In this document: positions 1-11,478 of the stretch, piece by piece
Layout of the letters: each line of letters begins with the position of its first letter
How positions within the stretch are numbered: position 1 is the stretch's first letter
Origin: Phycomyces nitens
Taxonomy: Eukaryota; Mucoromycota; Mucoromycetes; Mucorales; Phycomycetaceae
Direction: 5' to 3'
Length of the DNA stretch: 64,000 nt
Assembly: GCA_022702545.1 (NCBI GenBank)
Contig: JAHRBC010000003.1
Coordinates: 2,542,001-2,606,000, forward strand
Translations under genes and position numbers: made by a program
Notes under the pieces: model-generated
The model's input: only the letters and a program-made list of their open reading frames with translations
Databases searched by the model: none
What the model was told of the DNA's origin: nothing

Positions 1-1621
1 CACGCTCTTGTAGGATAGTACGGACACCCTTCATGTACTTCACCATCTTCTTCACCCACTGTCCACTCTTCTTGACAAACCACTCGTCCTTTTCATAATA
101 CATTGATTGTACTATTTCTTCGTCGCCACGGCGGAAAGTGGTGTCTCTCAGGACACAAGGATCGTCTTTGCTGACCTCTTTATCATTTAAAGTGATCTTA
201 GTAGCAATCAAAGCATTCTGGCTGAATGCCTTGTGGTTGGTACTTTGATCGAAGATAAAGACAGCTGTAGACTCTGGATGAATCGCCTCAAAAAGAGGGA
301 TCACATCATTGAGCTGTCTCAGCATATGATCACTGGTCCAGTATCCTTGTCTATCTGCTCCAGGATGAAAGATCTCTCTTGATGAGGATCTACCTTCAAC
401 CATTGTTCCATGGCATGCACATTTGAACTCACTGATCATTAGTGACATGCCAGGCACCTTTTTACGAATTGGGTTTTCGTTCTCAACTAGCCACATTGCT
501 TCTTTTCCATCATTTGAATAGAAAGTCGACTCATCATGTGTGACAAGGACGTATTCTACTTCATCAGTCGAAAGCTGTGGTTTCGTCTCAATCTCCATAT
601 TTTCGCCAGAAAAACCAATCATCTTGGTCTTATACTCCATCATTCTTTTGGCCCATATCTGGCGGTATTCGACAACATCTTGGTGTTCATGACCATCATA
701 GTAGATGTCTTTGCTGTTGTTACGGAATATATATCCCCATTCATGAAGATACTTTCATATTGTTGCTGTGGAAACATTTCCAGGGAAGCCGAGATACTCC
801 GGGAAAATATACTCATCAATGTATTTCTTCACCGAAAGTGCGCTTCGTCTCTCAGGCTTCTGGCTCTGGATCCAGTTGCAGATCTCTTCTTTCATGTCCT
901 CGTCAGAAAACAAAGAAGGACGCTTGGCATGCTTTCCTTGCTGATGCAATGCAATTGATCGGAAATCAATATACTCATTTGCATATTTTCGGATCATAGC
1001 CGGACGGTATGTGTTTGCATGGAACCATACTTCCATTGATGCTTTCTCGGAAGACTCTATCATCTTGTGGCCTGATAGTCTATGTCTGAGATAGCTTTCA
1101 ACTGATTTGAGTTTGCAAAACTCAAATGCATTTACTGGCTGAGAAGAAACACCAGTGCAAGTAAATGGCTTCAGCTCATTTACAATATCTTCGTGGGCAA
1201 GCTTGATGGTGTCAAGTTTATCCAGTAAAGCGCTGGAGCCAATTGCGTCATTGTTTTGACTCTGCTTTTTCTGGATTGTGAAGCCTTTGTCTGTGAGACG
1301 ATAGCTTCCTTGACAGTCCATCTTGTCTTTCTCTGCTTTCTTTTTTCTCCATTCTGTTGTTCTCAAGTTTTTCTGGTAGGAGCCTCGAAGAGAACTATCA
1401 GCTCCTTCACGCCATTTCAACAAGTGAGTAGCATATACAGCCAAAGTAATATCTTCTGTAATGCCCTGAATATCTCGGTCTTCCAAAGTATTTTCGTCAT
1501 TGTCTTGCTCATTCAAGTTGATCAAGTCATCACTGACTGTCTCTGAGGTGCTAATGAATTGGTGAGATTCTCCTCTAGTAAAGTTCTTCGCGACTCTTGA
1601 TCTCTTAATAGGGCGAGGCAT
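1..1621 (-). pseudogene. DDE-type transposase-like protein, one in-frame stop, C-terminus beyond window
   Basis: Reading leftward from the ATG at 1619-1621, one frame stays open to base 1 except for a single TGA at 755-757. Without that codon the frame would give about 540 residues in the window, and it runs off the edge. The C-terminal half looks like a DDE nuclease core: an acidic motif THDESTFYSNDG (bases about 510-545) and a second acidic motif FIFDQSTNHKAF (about 215-255). The N-terminal part is charged. These features resemble a family of large fungal transposon-derived proteins; the family assignment is from memory of such motifs, not a search. The stop falls where a Trp (TGG) would fit, before the residues KYLHEWGY, so a single G-to-A change could explain it. 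Open frames on the opposite strand at 536-999 and 1256-1546 are shadows of this gene. Confidence 0.7.
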
Positions 1622-1671
1622 TTTTGTAAGTTCTTTAAAGGTGTATAGAATTTATGTATTAAACCTTTGTT

Positions 1672-2020
1672 TGATTAATTTGCAGTTTATCAGGTACAAA
1701 AATACAAAGTCACCTATATTTGACTTGCTTTTTTCTCAACTTTTTTAAAAATCCGACAATAGCCCTTCCATCTGCCTCGACTTCATGACAATTATGATCT
1801 CTGCTATATAATTATCTCTTACTAGCAAATCTTTAAAACACTAAGACTTTTTGTTAAAGCTTTTTAATTGAAATCGAAGCCGCGGGATACATTAAACATT
1901 ACTATGGCTATCAAACGCGTGGCTCAGATTTTTTAGAACTTAATTTTTGCAAAAGTCTTAGGCTTTTGAAAAAGTACGTGAAAAAGTTGAAATAAAAGTC
2001 CGAGCACATTATATCTAATT
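1672..2020. repeat. Dispersed repeat S, copy 1
   Basis: A roughly 350-bp AT-rich sequence recurs in diverged form at 2484-3200. Shared blocks include 'cttcatgacaattatgatct', 'gccgcgggatacattaa' and 'caaaagtcttaggcttttga'. No coding frame is visible. It sits just upstream of the DDE pseudogene start, so it may be the end of that element or a separate non-autonomous element. Confidence 0.6.
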
Positions 2021-2483
2021 GTGAATGCTTTTAACATATGTTCTCAATGTTATACCAATTGGTTTCCCTTTTTGTAAAACCAAGACATATTCTCATCGCC
2101 TCTCATAAAGAGATAACCAATATGTCTTAAGTAAAAAGTAATTAGTTTAGATAGTTTCACTTATAAAATCTATATAAATACTACAACAATTTGTAATAAT
2201 AAAAAGCATTCAACTCTCTATATTCCTATTTATCCTAAACTTTCTAGTTGTTGGTGATCTATTGCAAAACTTATCCAAGTCAAGCATTAGCAAGATGCAT
2301 GCAGTAGAGACTTGACAAAATGAAAATTATTGTAATAGGAGGAGAATGCCAACAGGAAATACAATACTACTTTCAGAGAATTATCACAAAAAAAAATTCC
2401 ATGCAGAATCGAACTAGGGGCCCGGGTACTGGCTGTCACATGCTCTAACTGTTCAGAGCAACCTCAAAAAGCATTTGACTGAC

Positions 2484-3200
2484 TAACTTGCAGTTTCTTA
2501 AAAACCTAAATACACAGTCACAAACACGTGACCCATTTTTCTCTCATATTTTTTTTTAAATTTCCGACATCCTACAAAAAAACAATTAAATTTCCAACAA
2601 TAACCTTTCAGCCTGTTTCAATTTCATGAAAATTATGATCTCCGCTATGTAATTGTCTCATACCAGGACATTTTTAAAACACTAAGGCTTTTTTTTTAAA
2701 CCATTTAATTAAAAATGAAGCCGTGGGATACATTAATAGCTACTGTGGTGATCCAGCCTTATCAGTGTATATTTTACATATACAAAAGCTATAAGTGCAG
2801 ATTAGCTGAGAGCTAATAAAGTACGATAAAGGAATTATAGCAATGCATCAGAATAATAGTAACACAGACGTGGAGCTCAGAAGCTTATCATATATAATAT
2901 CTTAATGTGGTAAAAGACCACATATATAAGGAAGTCAAAGAGTTAGTGCAACAGCACATTGAAAGAGTATATAAAGAACGGCACATTTTGTATCTTAATA
3001 AAGACAAGCTTATAGACAGTCTCAAAGTATTTCTTATTGTCTATTTTCTACCATTCCATTATTTTTTCCCCGTGAATTATAACAGCTACCATGGCTATCG
3101 AACGCGCGGCTCAGATTTTTGATAGCTTTATTTTTGCAAAAGTCTTAGGCTTTTGAAAAGTATGTAAAAAAGTTGATATCTAAGTCCGAATGCACCATAA
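2484..3200. repeat. Dispersed repeat S, copy 2, split by a solo LTR
   Basis: This is the diverged second copy of the repeat at 1672-2020. Its left part runs 2484-2743 and its right part resumes at about 3085 with 'catggctatcgaacgcg', matching 'tatggctatcaaacgcg' in copy 1. The interruption is the LTR at 2744-3084. Bases 2021-2483 between the copies hold no recognisable gene. Confidence 0.6.
2744..3084. mobile_element. Solo LTR (341 bp) with 5-bp target-site duplication GCTAC
   Basis: The element starts TGTGGTGATCCAGCC and ends GAATTATAACA. It is flanked by GCTAC at 2739-2743 and again at 3085-3089. It interrupts repeat S exactly, since the two halves of the repeat join across it. Inside are a TATA-like run (about 2890-2930) and an AATAAAG near 2997. 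TG...CA ends plus a 5-bp duplication are typical of Ty3/Ty1-type retrotransposon LTRs. No internal coding region is present, so it is a solo LTR left by LTR-LTR recombination. Confidence 0.8.
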
Positions 3201-3245
3201 CGTTATACTGAAAAGAGATAAAATATACACTTTCAGTTACAGTTC

Positions 3246-3440
3246 TGTACCTCCTTGAGGTTAATGAGCCAACATGCCCAAAACTAGAGCATTATATCTG
3301 CCGAATTACTGCAACATCTCATATGACTTGTCATTCATATCTGGAGAGTAATATTTCTATTTAATTCTAGGATTTTTTATTTATTTGCCTCGGGATTTCA
3401 CTTACTATCACATCTGGGAATCGTACATTTTTTTGCAGTG
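3246..3440. repeat. Dispersed repeat Q, copy 1
   Basis: About 195 bp starting 'tgtacctccttgaggttaat' and ending at 'ttttgcagtg' is nearly identical to 8429-8624, with only scattered substitutions. It has no coding potential. In both places it is followed within a few hundred bases by a copy of repeat R. Confidence 0.8.
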
Positions 3441-3644
3441 CTAGTTGGACCAAACCAAAAGAGGTTAAGAGGAGCAGTCAATGGAGATGTACTCGTTCCT
3501 TTCCATCAACAACATAACATGATTCCAGACAAACAAGTTCAACGTGCACAAGAAAATTATCAGGCTTGGTTGGAGCAACGTACTTGAATGCTTTTTCTTT
3601 TGTCAATACTAACTTTATATTATTTTTACTTGCTAGACAGACGC

Positions 3645-4010
3645 AGACTAGTGGGGGGACCATTGTCACGCTGTGTTTTGGTTCTCTTCGTCTTCTGTCT
3701 ATCTAAGCCATGCCGTTCCCTTCCTACTCACCCCATCATTTACTTCTTTCACCTCACTTTCTTTTCTCATCTGTCTCGCCACACTCTTCTTTCTCACGTC
3801 TCTCCACAATTCTTCCAAATGACAAACGTATAAATACTTACAAGTGATTCATTAAATAAATAAAAACTTGGAACTGACAATTACTTTCTATTTGACTCCC
3901 TGTCAAAATACCCCTTTCCTGAAGAACAATTCTATTTGCTTGCTAAGCTACAAATTGTTGGATCCGTATTAGACAGTTATCTCCCTCTCTCTCTCAAACT
4001 ACTCTTTATC
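3645..4010 (-). repeat. Dispersed repeat R, inverted copy
   Basis: The reverse complement contains 'tagcttagcaagcaaat', 'ttcttcagga' and a terminal 'cacagcgtgac', matching the R copies at 8640-9350 and 52555-52865. CT-rich simple sequence lies at its outer edge (3985-4060), the counterpart of the GA run at 8640-8672. Sequence identity is lower than between the other two copies. The apparent open frame at 3588-3833 lies in this repeat and is not a gene. Confidence 0.55.
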
Positions 4011-6899
4011 TTCTCTCTCTCTCTCTCAATTATTCATCTCTTTCTCTTTCTCTTCTTGATCTCTCTTTGTCAAATCTACTATTAAATTATCTTTCCTTCT
4101 CCTGGACATTTTCACACTAAAGACAACACACCGCGTGACAAGATCAATACCTAAAAGTGTTCAACTATAATAATAACAAAGTGAATTTCAGATGTTCAAT
4201 CTGCTCACTTGATAGCAGAGGTTCAGTTATGGTCTCTACTCAGACTTTGAGAAGACATGCAAGGATGATATCACCAAAAATTCCCAACTTAGAAAAGTAT
4301 CTATATGTGTTTAACTGCACCAATAGATACAAATAGCTTCTTTAAGAAAATATATTTTATCAGCTGTCATTTCTTAGGGTCAAACCAACATTTATCACAA
4401 AGTATTTACTTTTCCTTTATTTTTCTTTTTCTTCTACTGCTGGTTATTTTCACACTTGGTTAGTATCTTTTTAAAAAAAATATTATTTACTCTTAATAAC
4501 ATTACTTTTTGTTATAGGCATATGTACTCAACTATTCCAAGGTAAAGTAATATCTGTATGTATGTTTGTCTATATTTATTAACCATCATCTCATATCATA
4601 TAGTATAGCTAAATACATCCATCCCGACTGAAATTTGTACTTTATGGCAAGATCATGGTAAGCTTTGTCTTTAAATATTTTATATACACCTTGTCTAATT
4701 GCTTATATATATTATTTAGTAACAAATATTCAATATGTTTACAAACAGATTAATCATTAGTTTAACTTTGGTACAAAAAGATAACTATCTATACAATATC
4801 AACAATAAATCATTTATTTATTTTAATATATATATTACTAGGCATATCATGTCCTGTTTAATGGACTCATTATACAAGATTGGGTTTTTGGTGCAGAGCT
4901 GTTTAATACTACAAAATGATCCAATGCTACTGTATATAATATAAGTATTGTGATTCATATCATCGCATTTAAACAAGTACTCATTATAATTTATCTTTTG
5001 CCTCTATATTTATATCTCAAATGCATTTATTAGGCAGACTGGTCTTGCTTCAGATTAATCGTAAGTTTCTATCAAACAGTATTAATATAACCATTAGTTT
5101 TATCAAAGGAGAGAATCGCATTTTAGAAAAGCTAGCTAAAGAAATATTTTATCAAATAAACAAAAATTGAAAATTTTTCAAATCTATTGATCCTGTAAAA
5201 TAATAAACAAATGGGGCCTGTCTATCCTGGCAGTTTTTATCCTTTCTAAGCTACAAAACCAAGTTTTATCATTCTTTAAGCACTGCAATAGCAATTTTTA
5301 TCTTTTTCATGTGGCTGGAGTAGTATCTATGCCCTGTCAAATAAATAGTAGAATGGATATTAAATCCGTGCTTTTGAGTGGTCTGTATGTTCCAGTAGAA
5401 TCGCTTTATAGATGGTGTACAAGAGTATATAAAAGGGTGCAATTACTGAGAGTAAACTGTAATTGCTCTATAGATTTAACATTTTGTGTATTGGGCGTAC
5501 AATTTAGGAATCTATAATGGGATTCTGTACACTTGTTGATGGGATGGTAGGCCTCAATGGTATACATAAAAATGGATTGTTGATCAAAATGAAAACCCAC
5601 CGTGAATAACATGAAAATTGATTTTCCCTATACATAATCTTTAATTTTGATTTATATAAAAATATTTGATTTTCCCAGTGACAGTTTATCACTGCTGATA
5701 ATACCCACCACTCTGAAATTGCTTCAAGTTGTGGTGCAATATCGAAGATGTCTTGTTGCAAGTGTGTTTAGGAGCTGAAGACACCGGGAACAGTAGATGG
5801 TAGTGACTATCATTGTGCTCCAAGATCCGAAAATGTTGTTGCTCATATGCATGCTCAGTATGTGGCTTCCAGTGGAGACAAGATGTTGTTGGTAGATGCT
5901 GACACAGGCTATAAACTTGTTGGTGGCCAAGCTTTGCTGAAGCTAAAGTCTTTTGATATGATGAAGGACTGCCCCATTGAGCTTCTCTATACAATCATGC
6001 TTGGTGTAGGCTGTTGTGGGTAGAGTAAAAATAAGAAAGATACGAAAGAATTTGTGAGAACTTGTGTAGGGTGTTTATTATCAAGAAAAAGGTTATGTTT
6101 CTACACAGAACTAACTACTGATATTTATATGTTTTCTGATTTATAATTCAGTATATGCTTTGGTAATATTTATCATGATGAGTCATCTTCCAGGAGTATT
6201 GTCTTTCTGGAAAGATCCAGAGAGACCTATTGATATGATACTTCTCCAGTCAGATCAGCCAGAGAGCTTTGGTAAAGAAGAGCATTTATGCTATTGGTAA
6301 TATTTTAATATTCTGACCCAGATACTTGGGTAATGTTTTAGAATTATTAATTTGTTGTAGTTGTAGTCTCTCAATCAAGTATTCATATAATAAATGAAAT
6401 ATGTAGATGGAATATGATGATGCCATTAGATAAATATGTGTATATCTGTATATCCTATATTATAGTGATAACAATAATAATAATAAATAATAATGAATTA
6501 TGTGTATGATGATCTGTGTATTAGATAATCTCATAAAAGCAGATCCGTTTGACTGGAATAGCTGAGGATATTATTTTATCCTTCAGTCTTACTCTCAGAT
6601 TCAGCAGTGATCAATACTCATTTACAGCAGCACGGTTATTTCTTGGGCAGAGACTACAAGATACTTATCCAGCAAATTCCAATTTTGTTAAATTAATTGA
6701 TTGACTCTGGAGAGATTAGACCTGACGAAGGAATCATGCTGATCAAAGCATGTTTTGAAAACCTGGGCAAGTTGGCTTTGCTTTCTTATGTCAGTAAAAT
6801 TAAGTCCAATTTTGATCTGTACCTGAGACACATTGCATTGACATGCAATGATCTTCATCTGTATGTGTAAGAAACATCCTATTACTAAAATTGATTGAC

Positions 6900-7121
6900 C
6901 AATCATAACCAGATCCAGACATTGCACCTCTAAGACCAATAGTATTCTTCTCTTGCTTTCCTTGTAAAGACACTCTATAGAACCAATTATTATAATTATC
7001 TTAGTAGACATTAGCTAGAAATATTCATATAAATACCCCTAGAGCTTGATCATAGAAGGATCAAGCCAACAACATCTTTATTAAAGGAATCTATCTTCAA
7101 ACTCTCTGCCTGTTTTCTCTG
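6900..7121. repeat. Dispersed repeat P, copy also present in both inverted-repeat arms
   Basis: Blocks such as 'ttccttgtaaagaca', 'tagaaccaattattataatt', 'cttgatcatagaaggatcaag' and 'tctttattaaaggaat' recur in diverged form at 48310-48520 and, mirrored, at about 56570-56780. An LTR sits immediately at its right end. It is non-coding. Confidence 0.6.
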
Positions 7122-7399
7122 TGAGGTAGATTAGGGTTTTTAGGGAACTAGTAGATACTGTGAGAGTGTTGTTTATTAAAGAAAGAATATTATGGTGGTT
7201 TATATACTTATTATTCTAATTCCCTTTTAATATAACGTCTATTGTGTAATGGTCAGTTATAACTGTTGAAGTGTGAAGTGTACGTGTGCCTGGTGTGTAA
7301 CTGCTCCTGAGATGTTAACCTGCCAGGGTCATTAGCAAAGAGGAACCAGAGATCGGTTGTGGAGTCTGTATTTTACTCAGCTGTGGTGTGTATACCACA
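7122..7399. mobile_element. Solo LTR (278 bp) with 5-bp target-site duplication CTCTG
   Basis: The sequence begins TGAGGTAGATTAGGG and ends GTATACCACA, and is flanked by CTCTG at 7117-7121 and 7400-7404. It contains a TATA-like 'tttatata' and 'tttattaaag'. A diverged copy without a clear duplication occurs in the inverted-repeat spacer at about 51750-52030. It is inserted at the junction of repeat P and the C-terminal part of the decayed transposon gene. Confidence 0.75.
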
Positions 7400-8428
7400 C
7401 TCTGTTCTTGCCTTTGCCTAGATCAGTTCCTGACAGTCTGTGTTATATCACAATATCTTCATCAAACAGAAATGTCCAATAAGATCAGGTTACAGCATTT
7501 ACAATTCCAGCAAAATGCATATCATGCATCATCTTGTCAATGACATTTATTGTTTTGGCTCCCCAATTTTCTATGAAACAGAAAAGAGTGAGCAATTCAA
7601 TAAGTTCATCAGAGAATGTCTTTTCCAGACAAATAGACATAATCCATCTAAAGATGTTGCTGTTGCTTTTGCAAAAAGGATAATGGCTTATCATATCCTG
7701 AGTGGTGGTTCTTGTTTGGTGGCAGACATTGTCAATCCTGTCAAAGCTTCTCACAAAGTTCTTGAAAGTTCTGCTTCCTTTGGCTCAACAATAAGAGACT
7801 TTGCTGACAATAATGACAATGAGAAAACAATGAAGGTTGGATCCACTGGCATCTTTAAAAACAGCAGCAGCAATCTGCTTATTGGAGAGGTTGCCAAGTT
7901 TGACAGTACAAATGGTGCTTACACCATCATTTAATATGGTCTTTGGTGTGATCAAGGTCAAGTCACCAGATTTTGCCCATCCAGTAATGAAGATGCAAGC
8001 CTTAGTGTCTATCACACTTGCAGAAAAGATTGTGGTAGAAATCTGTATGCCAAAAAACTGCTGCAAACAAAATTGACTATTAGAGAAACAGATTGTCAGT
8101 TCATAGAAATGCTTGACATTTCAAGAAGATCTGACAATCACTTTTATTTAATCAACACCAGCAAGTTTGGCACCTTCAGGTGGGCATTGTCACACAAAAA
8201 CAACTTATAAAAATAAAATAAATTCCATTTTGCCTTTATGGTAACTCATTTTTGTAACCGAAGTTCTGATGTTATTTTATTGAATGAAAAAAATCCTGTT
8301 GTAGCTTCAATTGATTCTGGTGTTTGAAATGCAGATTTTTAAAAAAAATTGAATTTCCACAATTTTGAGTTATCTAATTGGCTGGGAGAGGAATTTTTAC
8401 TATAAAAGGTAACAAAACTCCCTGGGTG

Positions 8429-8624
8429 TGTACCTCCTTGAGGTTAATGAGCCAACATGCCCAAAACTAGAGCATTATATCTGCCGAATTACTGCATCAT
8501 CTCATATGACTCGTCATTCATATCTGGAGGTTAATATTTCTATTTAATTCTAGGATTTTTTTATTTATTTGCCTCGGAATTTCACTTACTATCACGTCTG
8601 GGAATCATATTTTTTTTTGCAGTG
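8429..8624. repeat. Dispersed repeat Q, copy 2
   Basis: Nearly identical to 3246-3440 over its whole length. A GA-rich microsatellite (8640-8672) follows directly and leads into repeat R. Bases 8211-8428 contain no gene I can see. Confidence 0.8.
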
Positions 8625-8639
8625 ATAGACGAAGAGAGA

Positions 8640-9350
8640 GAAAGAGTAGAGAGAGAGAGAGAGAGAGAGAGATTCTGACGTAAATATCCAACAATTCATA
8701 GCTTAGCAAGCAAATGGAATTGTTCTTCAGGAAGAAACTTAGAAGCAAAAGTAAGAGAAAGTTGTAAAGGGTTTAATTGAATAATTTATTTCATTAGATC
8801 TTTGTTGGTATTTATATTAATTAAAATGAAAGAAATTGGGAAAGGTTGCTTAGTAAAAATATGGAGTGCTCACTCTTGTGTTAAATCAGAAGAAAACAAA
8901 GCACAGACAAGAGTACGGTGAGACTTTGTTTATTAAGAGAGAAAGAATTTGTGAATGAGATGAAGACTATTGCTATTCGTATTGTGCGTTTATATAGACA
9001 TTAAGATGAGTGCTAGTGATGATATGATGATATGATGATATCATGTAATGTCTGTTCTCTCTACCAACTATTAGATATGACTTGTTATTTTACTTAGTAC
9101 TGTTAACCAGTGTGTTAGTACTAGTTGTTAGTGTGTCTTTACGTATGAATAATGTATTTGGAAAGGTACACTCTTTAGTGCACTTCCAGTAGGTTGGTTA
9201 TTCAATATGTTTCAATATTGGTAATTTGTGTTAATGTTTCAATCTACGATTATGTTGGATACAACATCTTGAAAAAGGGTGGCATGCCAATTGCTAAGAT
9301 GGTGTGCTTTTGGTACAGACAGAAGACGGAGAACCACAAACACGGCGTGA
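8640..9350 (+). repeat. Dispersed repeat R, split by a solo LTR
   Basis: R runs 8640-8878 and resumes at 9272-9350. It matches 52555-52865, where the same sequence is uninterrupted. Shared blocks include 'agcttagcaagcaaat', 'ttcttcaggaag' and 'cacaaacacggcgtga'. The right end merges with the Tc1 fragment on the minus strand (9294-9692), so R may be derived from that element. Confidence 0.7.
8879..9266. mobile_element. Solo LTR (388 bp) with 5-bp target-site duplication TCTTG
   Basis: The element starts TGTTAAATCAG and ends GGATACAACA, with TCTTG at 8874-8878 and 9267-9271. It interrupts repeat R relative to the uninterrupted copy in the spacer at 52.6-52.9 kb, which confirms it as an insertion. 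A TATA-like 'gtttatataga' is near 8989. It has no internal open frame. Confidence 0.85.
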
Positions 9351-9692
9351 CACACTCAAGCAAAGACTTGTAATGTTAGTGACACTAAGCTTGTTTGGTC
9401 TTCCAGGTCTAGGCTTTGTACTAGTTGTACCGGTTTCTTTCCAACGTTTGATGGTGGTGCTAATTGTTGATCGAGGGATGCTCATGTAGTTCGCAGTCTC
9501 AGTTGGGGTATGGTTGGCATTAGAGAGCCAAATAATACCTCCACACTCAAACTCAGACAACTCGCGTCTAGGGGATGGGCTTCTGGTTCTTTTATTTCTT
9601 GATGACATGAGTAATTGAGTTAGTAGAGAAGGCTCTAGGAAGAATAACAAAAAAGGAACGTTAAAAAAAAGGCTTATTTTTGAGAGTGTCAC
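9294..9692 (-). pseudogene. Tc1/mariner transposase, N-terminal helix-turn-helix fragment
   Basis: The minus-strand frame encodes a paired-like DNA-binding region: ELSEFECGGIIWLSNANHT, then a recognition-helix segment (IPRSTISTTIKRW), then a GRPNKLS motif (GRPR-like linker). This order is typical of Tc1 transposases. Only the DNA-binding N-terminus is present; the DDE catalytic part is absent. The frame continues into the end of repeat R. The likely start is the internal Met of MSSRNKRTRS, at 9607. It is a truncated, non-functional relic. Confidence 0.75.
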
Positions 9693-9699
9693 TCATTTA

Positions 9700-11478
9700 T
9701 TTGGTCTGAGTGTACAGGAACTTGCAGTGATGATACAGGACCTATGCAACAAACATCGTTTGACAGTAGCTTACCAACACATTGCTGGCCTCGAGAACAC
9801 CATGGCCGATCAATTGTCCCAGAAACCAATTCCTCTCTACGAACAAGCAATTCCCAAGAAGCTCTTCCTGTAAATACGACATCAGTGTGGCCCATTGAGA
9901 GTGGATGCCTTTGCAGTAGCTCACAACAACCAACGCAAGAGATACTGGAGTCTTCTCCCAGATCCCCTGGCCGAAGTGTAAGATGTATTTAAACAAAAGT
10001 GGCTCAAAACAGAAATGTACTTGAACCCTCCTTGGAAGTTGATTTCCAAAGTCATACAACAACTCGAAAAAAAAACAAAGGGTCTAACAAGCGGTTTTGG
10101 TGACCCCCTTCTGGCCCAGTCAGTTTTAGTACCCAATGATTTTGAGAACTAAACACCTACAAGACCCCATTGTCATGAAGATATCTATGAAAGTTTTCCT
10201 AGCCACTTGGACACTATCAACGACACAAGGCACAAGTCTGGTCTTATCAATGAAACTAGTATCTGATATTTGGAGCAATCCACAAGAAAAAGTACCAAGC
10301 AGTTGTATGATAGAGGATGACGACAGTGGTAACAATGGTGTGCAAAGCAAAATCCTCAAATAAACCCAACCGTATACAACGGCACTCATGTTTTACACTT
10401 TCTAGTTGACCATAACAATTTTAGCAGCCAACACCTCAACACCTTGCGCTCATCAATTGTCTCAGTATTCCGAGAACTTTATCCCCAGGAGATTCCTCTG
10501 ACTAGCCAACCAGCTATTCAAGCTTTCTTTGCAACCAAGCATCGAACAGAGGTCAAGATTCCAACGGCACAGCAGCTGGAAACCTGGGATACCGACAAGA
10601 TGACCACGTTTATCTTGTTTACATGGCCAGACTCCAACACCTTGACACTATATGATTTCCAACTCAAGACAATTGCCTTGTTGTGTTTGGTTACCATGGC
10701 CCGACCACAATCGAACATGGGTCGACTCCAATTCCGTGATACAAACTTCACTTTTCACGACTCTTGAAAGACCATTCTCACAGGCGTCACTTTACACTTC
10801 AGGGAACCCAAGGAAACTCAAGTCAAGACTACTCGATTGCATACCTTAACAGACCAGCTTCTCTGCCCAGCACACACTCTACACTTGTTTGTTTTGAAAA
10901 CGGCCGAACTACGGGAGCGCTTACCTCTGGACCATACAATGTTCTTGGCTTTCATCGAAAATCCCAAACTAGTCACTTCAATTCGTCCGTCCACAATGTC
11001 AAACTGGGTCAAGCTACTCATGGGAAAATCAGGTATTGATACTTCTGTATTCAAGGCGCATTTGATAAGGGCAGCATCGAGCACAAAGGCGGTGGAGAAA
11101 AGACATTCTATTCAATCAGTAAAAGAACATGCGGGATGGAGTCTAAATTCCAAGACATTTGAGACATTCTACTACAAGCCTACCACTCAAGACTCTCCAA
11201 GCACATATATTGCACATTCAATTTTTTCTCAAGTGGAAAACACTATCACATTAGAAGATGTAGTGGAGCCAACTGAGATTGATTTAGGAACGACACTCAA
11301 TCTTAATGTTGGGGAAACGAAGTCGAATAATGTGATAGATACCCCCCTTGGTATCACCGTCTCTTGGGCTTATGAAGTTAACTTGGTATTTTTTATTTCA
11401 TTATATTTTATTATTATTATTCCGTCCCAAAAAAAAAAGCAAGAAAATTTGAATACATGCTTAGGCAGAAAGATATAG
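9700..11478 (+). mobile_element. DIRS-type retroelement relic (RNase H end plus tyrosine recombinase)
   Basis: At about 9700-10140 the translation shows the end of a reverse transcriptase/RNase H (HIAGLENTMADQLSQ, then AVLVTPFWPSQF in another frame). A tyrosine-recombinase region follows at 10440-11240. Catalytic-type residues are visible: Arg in HLIRAASS, His in EHAGW and the nucleophile-type Tyr in ETFYYKP. RNase H followed by a tyrosine recombinase is the hallmark of DIRS elements. The copy is broken: stops at about 10315 and 10765-10767, a frameshift near 10090, and no reverse-transcriptase core upstream, where the Tc1 fragment abuts. The longest open part is 10837-11478. Confidence 0.8.

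Larger units (their letters stand above)
4181..8210 (+). pseudogene. Decayed large transposon-associated protein gene
   Basis: Four stretches on the + strand look like parts of one large fungal transposon protein in the right order. At 4181-4335 is an N-terminal Cys/His motif (CSICSLDSRG...TLRRH). At about 5750-6008 is an open frame containing MKDCPIELLYTIMLG. At 6618-6692 is YFLGRDYKILIQQ in a different frame. At 7440-8210 is a 256-codon frame with motifs HHLVNDIYCFG, YETEKSEQFNKFIRE and FIEMLDISRR, broken only by TAA at 7932-7934. I recall this motif series from large transposon-associated proteins of early-diverging fungi; no search was done. Between the pieces lie stop codons, possible old introns, repeat P and a solo LTR (7122-7399). 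The segments 4340-5740 and 6010-6610 are AT-rich and show no convincing coding sequence. Confidence 0.55.

Noticed and set aside
536..999. Two overlapping 140-codon + strand frames
   Set aside because: They are shadows of the minus-strand transposase frame that carries the recognisable motifs.
2400..2470. tRNA-like sequence on the minus strand (GCTC...GAGC D-stem and AGTTCGATTC)
   Set aside because: T-stem pairs in only three of five positions, no acceptor stem or anticodon stem could be formed. At best a tRNA-derived remnant.
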